Origin: Siphonodentalium dalli
Taxonomy: Eukaryota > Mollusca > Scaphopoda > Gadilida > Siphonodentaliidae
Direction of reading: 5' to 3'
Length of the DNA: 64,000 nucleotides
Assembly (NCBI GenBank): GCA_032622095.1
Contig: CP136066.1
Location: 57,256,609-57,320,608 of the forward strand
The notes under the pieces were generated by a model. That model did not search any database. It worked only from the letters and a program-made list of their open reading frames with translations, and had not been told where the DNA came from. A program made the position numbers and the translations under genes. Shown one piece after another: positions 47,415 through 59,319 of this stretch. Position 1 is the stretch's first letter, and each line of letters opens with the position of its first letter.

Positions 47415-48040
47415 CTATGTGCGCTTGTATTTCATGGACTTGGCAATGTAGTTTGGTTCAGAATTCTTGTGATGAATGTAGGTGACAATCAAAGTTATAA
47501 TCGAAGAAATTCTCTTGTCCGTTTCACAGTGTTTGGAATTTGCAATGTGATTGAGAACCTTATCTGATAACAAGTTACTACATTCGCATCGTAATCTACA
47601 GTGAAATATATTTTCAGTCCGCCTTCCAACAGAGTAATACTTTGGTGGTTTGTTTGTTAGAGGTTTTATTGTGTTCACATAACATTCACGCGGGAGATAT
47701 CGAATCTCAATTTGGGTTGTATTCCAGATTTTACACACGCGTGAATGAATATAGACTCCATTCGATTGGAATTGGATATAAAATCAAAGTTTGATGCAAT
47801 TCTTATATCACGGTCGCTTAATGTCTCTGAACATTTGGGGGAAGTTAGTCGAATAAATTTATGTGAGTGTTTCCCAAACCCATTTCGGTTAGTAGTCGTT
47901 TGCGGGGTACAGACCTCGACCAACCACTTTTTATGCGCACGGCCTCGCATTATACACCATCGAGTTGTTTAAGTAACTTTTCTGGGGCTCCTGTCCAGAC
48001 AATACATATTCCACGATTGGACATATACATGTGAGAAAAA
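47415..48040 (-). pseudogene. Degenerate 3' end of a non-LTR retrotransposon (LINE)
   Basis: On the - strand the blocks CIVWTGAPEKLLKQLDGV, stop, CEAVRI, then SRSVPRKRLLTEMG appear from about 48020 downward. Further on, in another frame, come YYSVGRRTENIFHCRLRCEC and SNLLSDKVLNHI (about 47650-47540). This is the post-reverse-transcriptase C-terminal order of Jockey/CR1-type LINEs: W-G-x-x-x-LKKLD, then LRI-x-TG, then TP-x-LL-E-G, then GxRxxxIxHCxLR. Stops and at least two frame changes make it dead. The 5' part, including the RT domain, is absent. Confidence 0.65.
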
Positions 48041-48139
48041 GAGGATTTCGAGAGTTTTGCGGTGACAAACGATACAAATTAAGTTTTCGTAGTTGGGATA
48101 GCATAAATTGACAGGTGCGGGCTACGCACTCTTATAACT

Positions 48140-48910
48140 AATTTTTAGAAACGATTATACATCATATGTGTAAACCCGGTTGATACACATAGCAATGTGT
48201 AGTTTTACATACAAATACATTGACCATGGGCCGTTCTACACATAATGTGTATATTTTGTTACACATAATTGTGTAAGAACGTAGAGCATGCGCATTGCGG
48301 TGCCTTCAGTTTCATAGTCTGCTACATGACGGCCATATTGTTTGAGAATATGTTTTGGAATACAATCTACAGCGATCGTAGACAAGGAATGTAAGTTCAG
48401 AATTCTGACTTGTGGGTATAGTATTAATGATATATGAGGATTTATTTGTTAAAACTTTCATGGCGAATACTGCTCTTAGACTCGTTTATATGATTGCTGT
48501 AAAACGGTAATACTAATATTATGCAACCACGCCACGACCCTAGTTTGTTAATTTAAAACGAAAACTCACAATGACAGAACAAAATATTACGTACCATTGT
48601 ACGCCATGAAAGTTTACCATATAAATCTCCATATGTCACTATATACCCACAGTTCGGAATACTGAACTTTCATTCTTGTCTACGATCTATATGTGTAAGA
48701 ATCTACACAAAATGTGTAAGGGATATGTGTTGATTTTATGCACAGCAGTGTGTATAAATGTGTAGAAATTGACCCATTTATTGTGTAAAAATTGTTACAC
48801 AATTTGTGTACGTACATAAAACTACACATATACTACACAAATATGTTTAAGAATAATGATTGTGTAGCAGGGCTACACATTGTGTGTAGAAAACATACAC
48901 ATTAGTCATA
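48140..48910. repeat. Cluster of short TACACA/TGTGTA palindromes
   Basis: More than fifteen short hairpin-like words of the form tacacaNntgtgta occur with irregular spacing (e.g. ctacacaatttgtgtac-type at about 48816), interrupted at 48290-48690 by unrelated sequence. A second cluster is at 59320-59760. Irregular spacing argues against a simple microsatellite. No gene. Confidence 0.6.
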
Positions 48911-49188
48911 AGCGTGCGGTTGTATCGGTTTGTGGCACACCCACGTCATTGGTGGTTAATTTCTATTTGCGACACAAGCCGATAATTTTACAACGAATTT
49001 GTTATTTTATTGATCGGTAATTCTTATTAAAGAATTGACATTTCGCACATACGCCAAAGTTAAAAAAAATTGCTTACCTCATATTTGAAATATACCCCCC
49101 CCCCCCAACATTTGTAATGTATACAATACTGATGAGTTATATGGGGCCTAAACATGTGCATTATTCCTTTTAATTATACGCGAATTGT

Positions 49189-49480
49189 GTTAGGTATTTA
49201 TTACTCTGTACATGTATCTTGTTAGGTATTTATTACTCTGTACATGTATTTTGTTAGGTATTTATGACTATGTACATGAATTTTGCTTGGTATTTATTAC
49301 TCTGTACATGTATCTTGTTAGGTATTTATTACTCTGTACATGTATTTTGTTTAAGTATTTATTACTCTGTACATGTATTTTGTTAGGTATTTATGACTAT
49401 GTACATGAATTTTGTTTGGTATTTATTACTCTGTACATGTATTCTGTTAGGTATGTATGACTCTGTACATGAATTATATC
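49189..49480 (+). repeat. 32-bp minisatellite, nine copies
   Basis: The unit begins gttaggtatttattactctg and continues tacatgtatctt. Nine near-identical copies alternate between tta-ctc and tga-cta variants, suggesting higher-order duplication. Since 32 is not a multiple of three, the 82-codon open frame across it cycles frames and is not a protein. Confidence 0.95.
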
Positions 49481-50799
49481 AACTCTTTCAGGTGGGGCAT
49501 ACACAGTCTTGATGTAATTGTATTTGAAAGTATGTTGTGGTTATAACAGGATAACTAATAAACCGGGACACACGCACCCGCACAATGGCAAGAATGACCC
49601 CGTTTGGACTTTCTTCGAAAGCTGAAAAACTATACAGAAATTTGAAGCAAGGCCGATAACAGATTTATGTCAAGTATTAACAGGGGACAGAATTGATTGT
49701 TGGTGTCCGGCTAAACAACATCCCGCATTGAAGTACTGTCATTCAGCTCTCAGCGCCAACTCAGAGTTATTCCTGAGTTGATCATTAGCGTCATGGGTGT
49801 TTTAAAAAGTGGCCGAGCAACTCTCCGTGATCAATTATACCAAACGATTGGACCGGTAAACTTTCGTCGTGTACACTTTCTGAGTACTACTTTCTGGATG
49901 TCGACATTCCAGAGAGAGAGTGATTTTTGACGATATGTAGTTCATTTGTGACACAGTTATTGACAGCGGGGAATACGTGTATCGATAGAGCAATACATTT
50001 TCGGTTAACCTTAAAAAATGTTCTACCCATACAGTATGAATTGCAAAAATATTATCCGTACGTACGGGTACCCACCATAATTTCGGGTATCAAAGCCGCG
50101 GATCGATGCTGCAATGAGACGTCACCAAAACGAATTTGGGATGTCAAAGATATGGATTCTATATTTCGCAATTTAACTGTTTCTGTTTGAAAATATCCCC
50201 CTTTATTTTTTGGGCAGGCTGACACATGCACGATCTTTTGTTATTGGTGTGCTTGTTTGGAGGAGTTATAATGTCCTATTAATAGTATAAACCCGGAACA
50301 TTATACCAGTGTAAATCATGAGAGGACAGGGACATATCTGGAGGGTCCTCGTTAAGGTGTCTACCTAAACGGTTCTTACTGCAAAACGCCACTTTTCGGA
50401 AATATCCATTTGCACCCTCTGTTATATTGGAGTTTTCGTCTAGTTTTCATTGGGTTCTTCAGCTGTTGATATGGCGACATCGTAAGGTTGGATTTCTTAC
50501 CATTTCAGTTCACGTATTTGATGGAAATTATTTAAATTGTAATAATATGCGGCTTTTTGTCTGAAAACAACAATGTTTCACACTAAATATATAACAATTT
50601 GAACCAATTTCTGTCTCAAATTTCCAACTGAGGTTTTTTAGGCAAGAAATTTCCAGATGTTGAAAATATTGACCAATATATGGAGGCATATCACACGAAT
50701 GTCACATCCATGTGAATGCGTGGATGCATTGCCCGACTAAATGAGCAGAATAAATGAGCTTAGGAAATATCCCGGTATGTTCGTGGATAGAGCCTATTC
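49481..50799. repeat. Intergenic with one half of a dispersed repeat pair
   Basis: 50030-50400 is similar to 58290-58690: both contain gtaccc/gcaccata, ttgggatgtcaaagat and tgtttctg(c)ttgaaaatatcc. The 87-codon frame at 49927-50190 overlaps this repeat and is not supported as a gene. Confidence 0.5.
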
Positions 50800-51230
50800 T
50801 TGGTTTAAGCATAGTTTATTTATCCACCAAATATATAATATACATAATATAAATTGAACGAGGGAATACACAAGGAATTAATATAATGTATATGGTAATA
50901 TGTGATATATCTGGTAGAAAGGGAAAACGACAGTAAGCACATGGCTTTTCAGGTGTCGTTCTCCCCATGTATCACCTAGGGCTCCTGTATAATATACTAT
51001 ATAAATCATCATGGAAATTGACGTTAGTGTCGGGACCGGACAGTAGATAGATAATTCGGATATTACATGGGTCCTGTGATTTTTGGGTATAAAGAATAAG
51101 AGGAGAATTTAAGATAAGAAGACAACGATGGAGGGGAGTGGTGAGGGGAGAGGAATGGAACGGATTATTCATTTTATTACATGTTACGTATGATGCTTAA
51201 GATGCTGCTGACCGATTTATAATTAAGCAA
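50800..51230 (-). other. Probable LINE 3' UTR
   Basis: Follows the LINE stop codon on the - strand and ends in ggtggataaataaactatgc near 50815. No coding sequence. The extent is inferred from continuity with the LINE. Confidence 0.45.
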
Positions 51231-52175
51231 CTAAAATCGTTGTGTGTGGATAATAATTTTTTGGAATTCTTCAAAAATAGTTAGATTCGTTTGTAGACTC
51301 ATTGTATCATCGCCATTGAGGAAAGTATAAACTGAGGGAACTATTGCGTCTGGGATCTTTCCAAGAAGAATTTGCTTATGTGGACGGTAACGCCGACATT
51401 GGAATATGTAGTGGTAGCTATCTTCTATTTGGCCACAAACACAGCGATCAGTGACAGAGATATAATTTTGGTATTTATGCGCGTTTAGGTCACTACAATA
51501 GTTTCTAAGACGTGTGTGGATTACTTGTGCTTTTCTTGTGTAACAATATTTGAAGCGTGAATTCTTCTTTTTATGACTAGTGTTTATTGTTGTTCTAAAT
51601 TCGTCGTAATTCACTATGTCGCGTGTGCTCATCGGCAGTGAATTCCAGAGGGCTGCTGTATTTAATATGAATGACCGGTCGTGTGAATTGGCGTTAAATT
51701 GGGGTAGACGAAAGTTCTTTGAGTTACGGGTATTAATTTTCGATACCTCGGATACAAGTGGGGCCACTAAGTTTTGTAGATACTCCGGGGCCGAATTATA
51801 GATCATTTTGTGATATAAATAAAGTTTTGAATTTTCACGTCTCTTTTTTAGAGTCTCCCAACCTGCTTCAATTATAAGGTTATTATTACTCGTGGATCTG
51901 GTACATCCTGTTACAATACGCGCAGCTTCTAGTTGTATATCTTCCAACTTGTCAGATTCTGCTATTGTGCAATTGTCCCAGATAACTTTTGCGTATTCTA
52001 TGATTGGTCTTACAAGAGTGAAATAACATTTTTCTAGGGTTTCTCTATTTAGAACGTATTTTTGTTTTTGTAACATAGATATTCGATACCATGCATGTTT
52101 AGATATAGACGCAATATGGGCCTTCCATGAGCAATTGTTTTCAAAAACGACACAAAAGCCTATTCTTTGGTATGA
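51231..52175 (-). mobile_element. 5'-truncated LINE: reverse transcriptase C-terminal region
   Basis: A single open frame of 281+ codons continues upstream of its first Met to about 52175 (HAWYRIS...). It contains YFTLVRPIIEYAKVIWDN, LEDIQLEAARIVTGCT, and ALWNSLP; near the end CVCGQIEDSYHYIFQC is a C-x-C...H-x3-C zinc-knuckle-like motif. This is the thumb and C-terminal part of a Jockey/CR1-superfamily non-LTR reverse transcriptase. The catalytic palm and endonuclease are missing, as expected for a 5'-truncated insertion. The frame lacks internal stops, so the insertion is young or a recently active family member. Confidence 0.88.
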
Positions 52176-53099
52176 AATGTTCAGATATTAAGTTCGACAA
52201 ACAGCCGAACTAATTATGTGAACATTTCTTAAAAGAACAACTCGTCAGATTAGATTTGTAGTCCAACGGAACAGTCTCAGACACACACGAAAACAGTCGA
52301 AAACTCATCAGAATTGTGCTAAAAAGTGCTACGCATAGTGCACATATCCGACGTTAGTGATATCTTGATCCGCAACTTCGACATCTATCTGGGCCGACAG
52401 TGGTCCCATCATATCGCGCGCATATTGAGAACAAGAAAACCATAGTCAGAAATGGTAACGCCCTCAATACTTTAGGGCCATATAAAATATATTGCAGCTT
52501 TAATATAGTGATTGTGAAAATTGTGTATAACGTAACGTAGTTGATTATATGTTATGTTGTTGTATGTGTGTATACTGTGCACTTGGTGATATGGAATGTG
52601 AAAACCAAATTCAAATTCGGACGTTCTAAACTAAAGTTTAATTTCAAATATTTAACCACCATACGTCATGTATGATATATATTCACAAAGACAGCATACT
52701 TTTCAATTGGTTGAAATGTCCATCGCCAAAACAAGCAAAGGCCATTGCATTGATACCAATAACCACACACACATTGCCAAAAAGGTGACGGAAGCCTTGA
52801 CGATTGAAACGTTATTATGTTGGCGCGCTGCCAGCTTGCGCAAATACACTAAACTGTCGGTTTCTCGGTTCTGTTATACGACCTTTGAATAGTTTTCCGC
52901 TGGCATGTGTCTTTTCTTTGTTATCTGTTCTAATTTCTATTGAAATAGATGTATGAATAGTTTATGAAATAACATGCAGAATAATAATCAGGCCAATCGT
53001 TACGTGGTTCACGTACGCAAATACCGAGTACGTTTCTAATCACATTTAGTCCATACAAGTACGCAAATACCTGTTCTAATTTCATTTGAAATAGAGGGC
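52176..53099. other. Intergenic, repeat fragment only
   Basis: 52434-52472 matches the flank of the foldback at 3406-3440. No gene recognised; the 74-codon frame at 52668-52892 has no domain. Confidence 0.4.
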
Positions 53100-53760
53100 G
53101 TAATTACGGTATAAGAATAGCCTCAGGTAGTGCTCTCCTGATATCAACTTTGAAAATATGGTATCTCATGAGGGTTAATTAAAATACCTGTATGTTTCCA
53201 TGAGGGTGAATTAAAATATGGTCACACCCAGAGACGGTTAATTAAAATATGGTCCGATGAGGGTACATCAAGATATGGTCACATGTGGTTAATTTGAATA
53301 GTATGTTGATTGTTCATTAAAATATGGTCCATAGCTGATCAGTGTTAATTAAAATGAGGGCGTAAACATATGCCACCATGAGGGTTAGTTAAAATATGGT
53401 ACAATGAGGGTTAATAATACAACATTTTGGTCCCTTGATGGTTAATTTAAATTGTATCTTGTTTGTTCATTAAAATATGGTCCCATGGTTGATCAGGGTT
53501 AAATTAAAATACGGTCCCAAATAACAATATGGACTAATATGGGTTAACTGAAATATGGTCCCATGAAGATCCATTGAAATATGGTAAAATGAGAGTTAAG
53601 TAACGTTAAAATATGGTCCCATTATGAGGGTTAATTAAAATTAAAATATGGTGTCACCAGTGTTATTAAACAACGATCCCATGGTGGTTAAATAAAATCA
53701 AAATAGGGTCAATATGGTCCAAGCAGGACTAATATGCCCCCTCCCCATGAGGATCAGTCA
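53100..53760. repeat. Degenerate ~25-bp minisatellite
   Basis: About 20 irregular copies of atgagggttaattaaaatatgg with cccat insertions. Unit length varies, suggesting old slippage and decay. No coding capacity. Confidence 0.8.
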
Positions 53761-54124
53761 ATTAATACAATATTATACATTATAATACTCTGCTTTCAGG
53801 ATTTGTGTCCTTTTTCAAAACCGATTTCATAATCTTATTGTGGATAGACACAATAAGCCATACTAGAAGCCATTTCAAATTATTCTCAAAAATAAGGTAT
53901 GCAAATACCTAGTGTCTGCTTAATTTGTGTGTATACACATTGTAGGCTGTCCTGAGGCAGACATTTTATATTTTTTCAGATTAAGGCAGACACCTTATAA
54001 ATCATACAATATTCCAACAAATCTAAAATTCAGCGTTCTAATCCAGGACAATTTTGCTGCTGAATTCCATTTATTTGAAGTTTAGTAGTTAAACTATGAT
54101 GTGAAATGTTGGAGTCTCTGACGG
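53761..54124. other. Intergenic upstream of the secreted-protein gene
   Basis: A short repeat of ggcagacattttat / ggcagacaccttat occurs at 53957-54000. Nothing else recognised. Confidence 0.4.
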
Positions 54125-54228
54125 AGTCACCACGTATAAGTGGGCGAGGCGATCCAATGAGAGCGCGGATCTCATTAGTCGCCACGTATACGTGGGCGAG
54201 GCGATCCAATGAGAGCGCGGATCTCATT
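54125..54228 (+). promoter_or_regulatory. Duplicated 52-bp CCAAT-containing unit upstream of gene
   Basis: Units 54125-54176 and 54177-54228 are nearly identical. Each has ccacgtatacgtgg (a palindrome in the second unit, one base off in the first), a CG-rich middle (gggcgaggcg) and gatccaatgag, a CCAAT-box match. The pair ends about 120 bp before the ATG at 54351. Position and motif content suggest a promoter-proximal element. The regulatory role is inference. Confidence 0.55.
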
Positions 54229-54350
54229 AATAATTCGTGGGTCAATAATCAGCTGACTAACGCTGTCGAATGTTTCAGACATCGCACACTTTCATTGCGT
54301 TGTGGAATCAGCGACAATCCTATTTGTGCAGTGCAGCAAGAAAATCGAAG

Positions 54351-54653
54351 ATGAACCGTTTATGCCTTCTTGTTATCTGTTCCCTTCTGATCGGGGTAGC
54401 CACTGCCAAGACGACTAAACAGACTACGTTTGAAATCGTTCCTGGTCGGAAAGAAAAAGGCTTCAACATCTCGCAGGCCGTTGGGGCGGGTGCGGTTTCT
54501 GAGACATTGTGCGCGACCAGATGCCTTCGACAAAACTGGTGCATGGCAGCAACATTCTTTGCGGGACTTGACACTGACCAAAATTGTTTTCTGTCATGTG
54601 TGGCTGCGGGTGAGCTTGACGAGGATGTCGGTGCCGTTCTTATGAGAAAGCAG
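54351..54653 (+). CDS. Secreted Cys-rich PAN/apple-like protein, first exon (partial)
   Basis: 101 codons from ATG 54351 to a consensus donor (cag|gtgagt at 54653/54654). Residues 1-20 form a signal peptide (MNRLCLLVICSLLIGVATA). The mature part has a cysteine pattern SETLCATRCLRQNWC...NCFLSC, consistent with the start of a PAN/apple-type domain common in invertebrate secreted and lectin-like proteins. The duplicated CCAAT unit lies just upstream. An in-frame upstream ATG at 54270 would bury the signal peptide, so I prefer 54351. I could not find the next exon in the window. This is the only convincing host gene here; the domain call is moderate. Confidence 0.65.
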
Positions 54654-55334
54654 GTGAGTAATTTGTGTCCATTTATTACTGAATAGAGTCACAAATTAAA
54701 GTAAACAATTATACTCTTACATGCCCAATTCTTTATTGTTTTCTTTTAGCGAAATAGAGGGAATCGCAGGTTTTAAAACGTTCTATTAAAGTACAATAAT
54801 TGTCTTTGAAAATACCTAATGCTGACGTTGATAACTGACAACATATGCCGTCATTCGCACATATTAAATAAATGCAATGACTCTCGATGGCGAAATCATT
54901 TGTGTTAGTTTACCGCCGATATTTGCGTCCCAAATCGAGATGTAAATATTTACAATTGAGCGTAGTTCAGACTATGTTTTCTATGGAGTGGTATGGACGA
55001 TGTCTTTGAGAGTTTTGCGGATATTTGTAGAATGCAATTCAATTCAATTTATTACATACTATCATCGTATGCCAATACATATTCACCCCCGTGTTCGTGG
55101 TATCGCCTTAACCCGAGGGTATCACCAAACCCGAGAATTGCGGTTTTGATAAATGAACATATCTTCCCTCAGATGAAGCTATTCAAAACATAATTTCGCA
55201 AAGCAGATTGTTACCCTCCTCCCTATTTTCCACCCTTCTGATTGGCCCATTTCGTGCCACGTGCCGGGCGACAAATCACACTGTCGCCCGCTGAGCCGGG
55301 AGACATTGTTTTTGTCGCCCGCCTGATGTTATAA
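54654..55334 (+). other. Probable intron start and repeat copy
   Basis: Follows the donor of the secreted-protein exon. 54880-55035 is the third copy of the repeat seen at 37165-37480. 55255-55325 contains gggcgacaaatcacactgtcg-type blocks related to the foldback at 57914-58064. No exon recognised. Confidence 0.45.
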
Positions 55335-55336
55335 TA

Positions 55337-57095
55337 GAGACCTTTCGCAAAACTCACGTTTACGATTACGGATACGGATAGGGTACTACGTCACCAACCT
55401 TTGTGTACTTTCTAATCGTTCTCGTATTTTACTATCCGTAATAACGGTTACGATTTCATGGTTTTTAATAAGCTCAAATAACACCTTAAATTTATTTTCT
55501 GCAATATATCACTTTACTCCGTTCGAGACTGTATATGTATATCATGTAAACCATCCAGTTGTATTGAGCTACGACCTCGATATGCTGTTTAGATTGTCAA
55601 TCACTGTACTCGTCGTCGTGAATCACGAGCTTCCCGCGAAATAAGATCGCTATTCACAACGGATAGCCATCGCTGGCTGCGACAGAAAACTTTACAGTAA
55701 GAGGAGTGCACTATGAAACCAGTCGCCAAAAATACAGTTTATAGTGTGCGATGCATAGTACAAGATAGTACACAATATATAGTGAAATTCAACAATTATT
55801 TAATTCAACAACCCACGGTCGTGTCCTAGCGTGCGCAGTTATAGAATGCATCAGGAGAGCCTAAAGAATGGCATGACCCTATTAATGAAAAGTGAAAGAT
55901 TTTGTGTTCTCTTCCCCTTTCCCGAATTGAATAGTTCATTCAATTTAATAATATTCGGTTTTCGGTAGAAGTTGGGTTTTATATATCTCTCTCGTAGAGT
56001 CTGTAATGCAGGGCATTTAAAATAACATGGAATTCATAACCGATTTTAAAATTACATGGAATTCATAACCGAGTTCTAAGTTACATAAAGTACTCTGTCT
56101 CAGTAATCTGAACCTACCCTGGATCCCGATTCAACTGGTAAGTAGTAATTTCTGCTCCTGAACCGTAACTAAAAGAATATTTGGCACACCCACCGACATC
56201 ACCAGTGCTCAGCAGTCTCTGTCAGGTTTGTTCTTTGCATTTATTTTTAATTTAAAAAACACGCACAAATGCGGCATTTAAATTTAAGGTACTCAATCTG
56301 ATTAGTTGTCCCCATATCATTAGATTCCAACAACAATATTGTTTTGAAATGCCGCTTCTGTTATCAGAATCGAGTAATTGCTCAACATTAATGCTAACCA
56401 CAGTCAACTATATTATAAAATTTCCCAAAACCTGTTATTTATCAACATTTTGTTCAACGAAATTTTGCCGGTTTGTCAAATATCTGACAAAAAAGCAACT
56501 TGATGCATATCGCTTCTACCGTGTCGACTTTGTTTCTATTTGGTAGTAACAAATCAGAAGTGATGCACATCAGCCAGCTCACAACCTTATGTCGGATTTC
56601 CTAAACCCAAAGATGTGTAGCCGAAATCGCATTGAAATCAAATCGCGGACATGAAGGGACTTGACCGATGGCGTCGTGGTTGACGTGAGGTCCAAATTCA
56701 GGAACCCCTCTTCCTCATCAGCATAACGTCTATCTGGTCATCCATGCTAACAAAGAACTGTATTTCCACCACATATGACCTGGCATTTATACCTGTATTG
56801 CCACAATATATCACGAGAATCCCGGGTCGTACGTTGTGACTGGTCGAATTATTGACAATATTAACAGGTCATGATTATCGCAATGTTGTAAATGAGACGA
56901 TAAGTGTTAAGGGACTGTATACCAAAACACACGCTTTGAGTTGTAAAAGTGGTACGAAATAATGATCGTACGTGTTCGTCAAAACTCTTACGCGTAATCG
57001 TTTTGCGAAAGGACTTTTTGGCCATACGGATAGACTTACGACTACGAATAGCTATCCGTATTCGTAATCGTAAAAGTGAGGATGCGAAAGGTCTC
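55337..57095. mobile_element. 1.76-kb element with TA-flanked TIRs (candidate)
   Basis: The ends gagacctttcgcaaaactcacg and the near reverse complement gtgaggatgcgaaaggtctc are each next to TA. The inverted similarity extends about 45 bp (including tacgattacggatacgg). A fragment of the TTAA MITE family lies inside at about 56285. No transposase seen. Family placement is uncertain. Confidence 0.5.
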
Positions 57096-57913
57096 TAATG
57101 CAAGAATATCTCCAAACACACATTGCAGTAACTCATCTATTTCACATCACTATAATGTACTAAAAATCATAGATCTTATATACCCCACGGATTCGCAAAA
57201 CACACCAGTTGTGGTGTTTGCTAATTTGCATATATTTAGTGAACACTAATATTCGAACTTTTAAGTTGATACTTTTATTGTACTTTTTACATCGAAACAT
57301 CTCGGTGATTCAATAAGTTCATGTCGACATTATGGTGCAAGATTGAAAGAGTGGATCCCTTCAGGTTGGTTGGTTATAAATGTTTGCTGGTAGACAACGT
57401 AATGCATATACGTTTGTCGCGAATGAATGGTACTATACGCTTATCCATGATAACAGACCTCTCCGGGATGTCTGCAATGTGATCATAGAAGTATTTTGTT
57501 TGAGGATCGCCATGTCCTGGGAGCACTGACACATATGAATGTACATTAATGAAATTGACAACTTCCCAATAGCTTTCGGGGAAGACCGTTATGAAATGAA
57601 CATCGCGAGTAAATTCCGCGCGCATGGCGACATTGAATATTCCACATTGCAGAAGACGATAACATATCTATATGGCTTATTGGTTTACATTGCATGGACC
57701 GATATTGACGATTTAACCACCAAAATGATCGTAAATAAACGCTGATTATCAAACGATTAACGGCTTGACTATCGTATATGGAACAGAATGATATAATTAT
57801 ATAAGTAGTTACTGAAAATATACATAATCGGGAAAGAAAGCACTCGTGACTCAGTGCAACATCGTGCGTGTGGATGGCAAGGATTTTTTCCTGTGGTATA
57901 ATCGGATAACAAA
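57096..57913. other. Intergenic, one weak coding candidate
   Basis: The - strand frame ending at 57374 is open for about 100 codons from a possible ag acceptor near 57670. It contains VLPGHGDPQTK, which resembles a metallo-beta-lactamase-type LPGHGDP turn. There is no other support, and it may be a chance frame. Confidence 0.25.
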
Positions 57914-58064
57914 ACAGTTGTTGCCCTTCTTCTCGGGAGACATTGAGATTTGTCACCCGCTCGAGAACGGAATGTCTCCCTCGGAGCTGTGCTCCTCGGG
58001 AGACATTCCGTTCTCGAGCGGGTGACAAATCTCAATGTCTCCCTCGACATCGGGCAACAACTGT
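57914..58064. repeat. ~66-bp-arm foldback element
   Basis: From acagttgttgccc to gggcaacaactgt, the arms are near-perfect reverse complements with a 17-nt loop. Inside each arm gggagacattccgttctcga is exact. Related gggagacatt/gtcgcccg blocks occur at 55255-55325. CpG-rich in an AT-rich region. Open frames of up to 160 codons crossing it are artefacts. Confidence 0.85.
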
Positions 58065-59319
58065 ATAATGTTCCCTCAATGGGATAGCGACCATAACTTG
58101 CTCTCACCCCGATAAATTGAATAGAAATTCCGACTCATTTCCGATTTTATCATAAATAGTAGACACGTTTTTTACGTTTGGTAGTTCGTTTGAAATATAA
58201 TTATCAGTCATAGATGGCGGATGATGCGTGTATTAATAGAAATATATATGTTTAATTAACTATAAAATTGTCTAGCCTGCAGAGGGGTTCGCAAACATTC
58301 TATATGCGTCCAAGTGTGGGTACGCACCATACTTTCGGGTAACAACGCCGCAGATCGAGATCTCGCCAAACGCAGATCTGGGATGTCAAAGATGCGAATG
58401 ATATACTTCACATTTTGACCGTTTCTGCTTGAAAATATCCCAATTATCATTCGGATAGGCCGGCACTTGGATCATCTTTAGGGTGGGGTGCATGTGTAAG
58501 GGTGAAAACGTGTATGTTTGTTTGTGTTTTATGTTCTAATGTAATATTAATAGTATAGGCTATTCTCCGTTATTCGACATTATAGGCCCAGAACAGTACA
58601 ACGAATGGAAAAATTAAGTCAGTGTAAATCACGAGTTAACAGGGACGTGGATATAGGGTCCCCGTTGGGGGCGTTTACCCGGAATGATTTAATTTAAGTG
58701 ATCACATAAATATGGAAGACTATGGAAGTTGGAACGGAACGTATATTAAAGTGATTTACTAAAATACTAAAGTAAAATATATGAATATCAACCGTTCGGA
58801 TAATCAAATTAAAAACATTAACGTTGATGATTGAAGATTATTCCATAACAACACATCAGCAAAATATTGAAAGCATATTTTAAAAAATACAACTCTGTTT
58901 TATGTCTTGTGTCATCCAAATGTCTCCACTAGTCGATGTTAAATCATATAAGTGTGCCTCTGAATGCCGGAATCAATGCCAGGACCATTATCTGAACATT
59001 TATGTCAGAAATTAAAATTCGATCGCCATGCAGCCGCCATTTTAAATTTGCTCTTTCATTTGAAAAGAGATCACGTGGCGTCTCGATGTGGTTTCAGCCA
59101 ACCATTTGGAAGATCGTAAACACCGCACGGGCAATATCTCATGATAGGCAAATAATACATGTATATACATATATATAGATACTTACGTAGTTAATAGATC
59201 AATTCATCAGAAATTAATGTAAATAACTGTAAATATACCGGTAAGTGTAAATATAATGCCCATTAAGCATTATTATGCTCTCGCAATAGGGTGTAAACTG
59301 GCAGCATACTCTCTAAAAA
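58065..59319. repeat. Intergenic with second half of dispersed repeat pair
   Basis: 58290-58690 pairs with 50030-50400. The remainder holds nothing recognised. Confidence 0.45.

Noticed and set aside
49212-49460. 82-codon frame resembling a repeated membrane peptide
   Set aside because: The DNA is a 32-bp minisatellite; the repeat cycles through all frames, so the hydrophobic pattern is not a protein.
57546-58028. 160-codon - strand open frame
   Set aside because: It runs through the CpG-rich foldback at 57914-58064 and overlaps another frame; repeat symmetry explains its openness.
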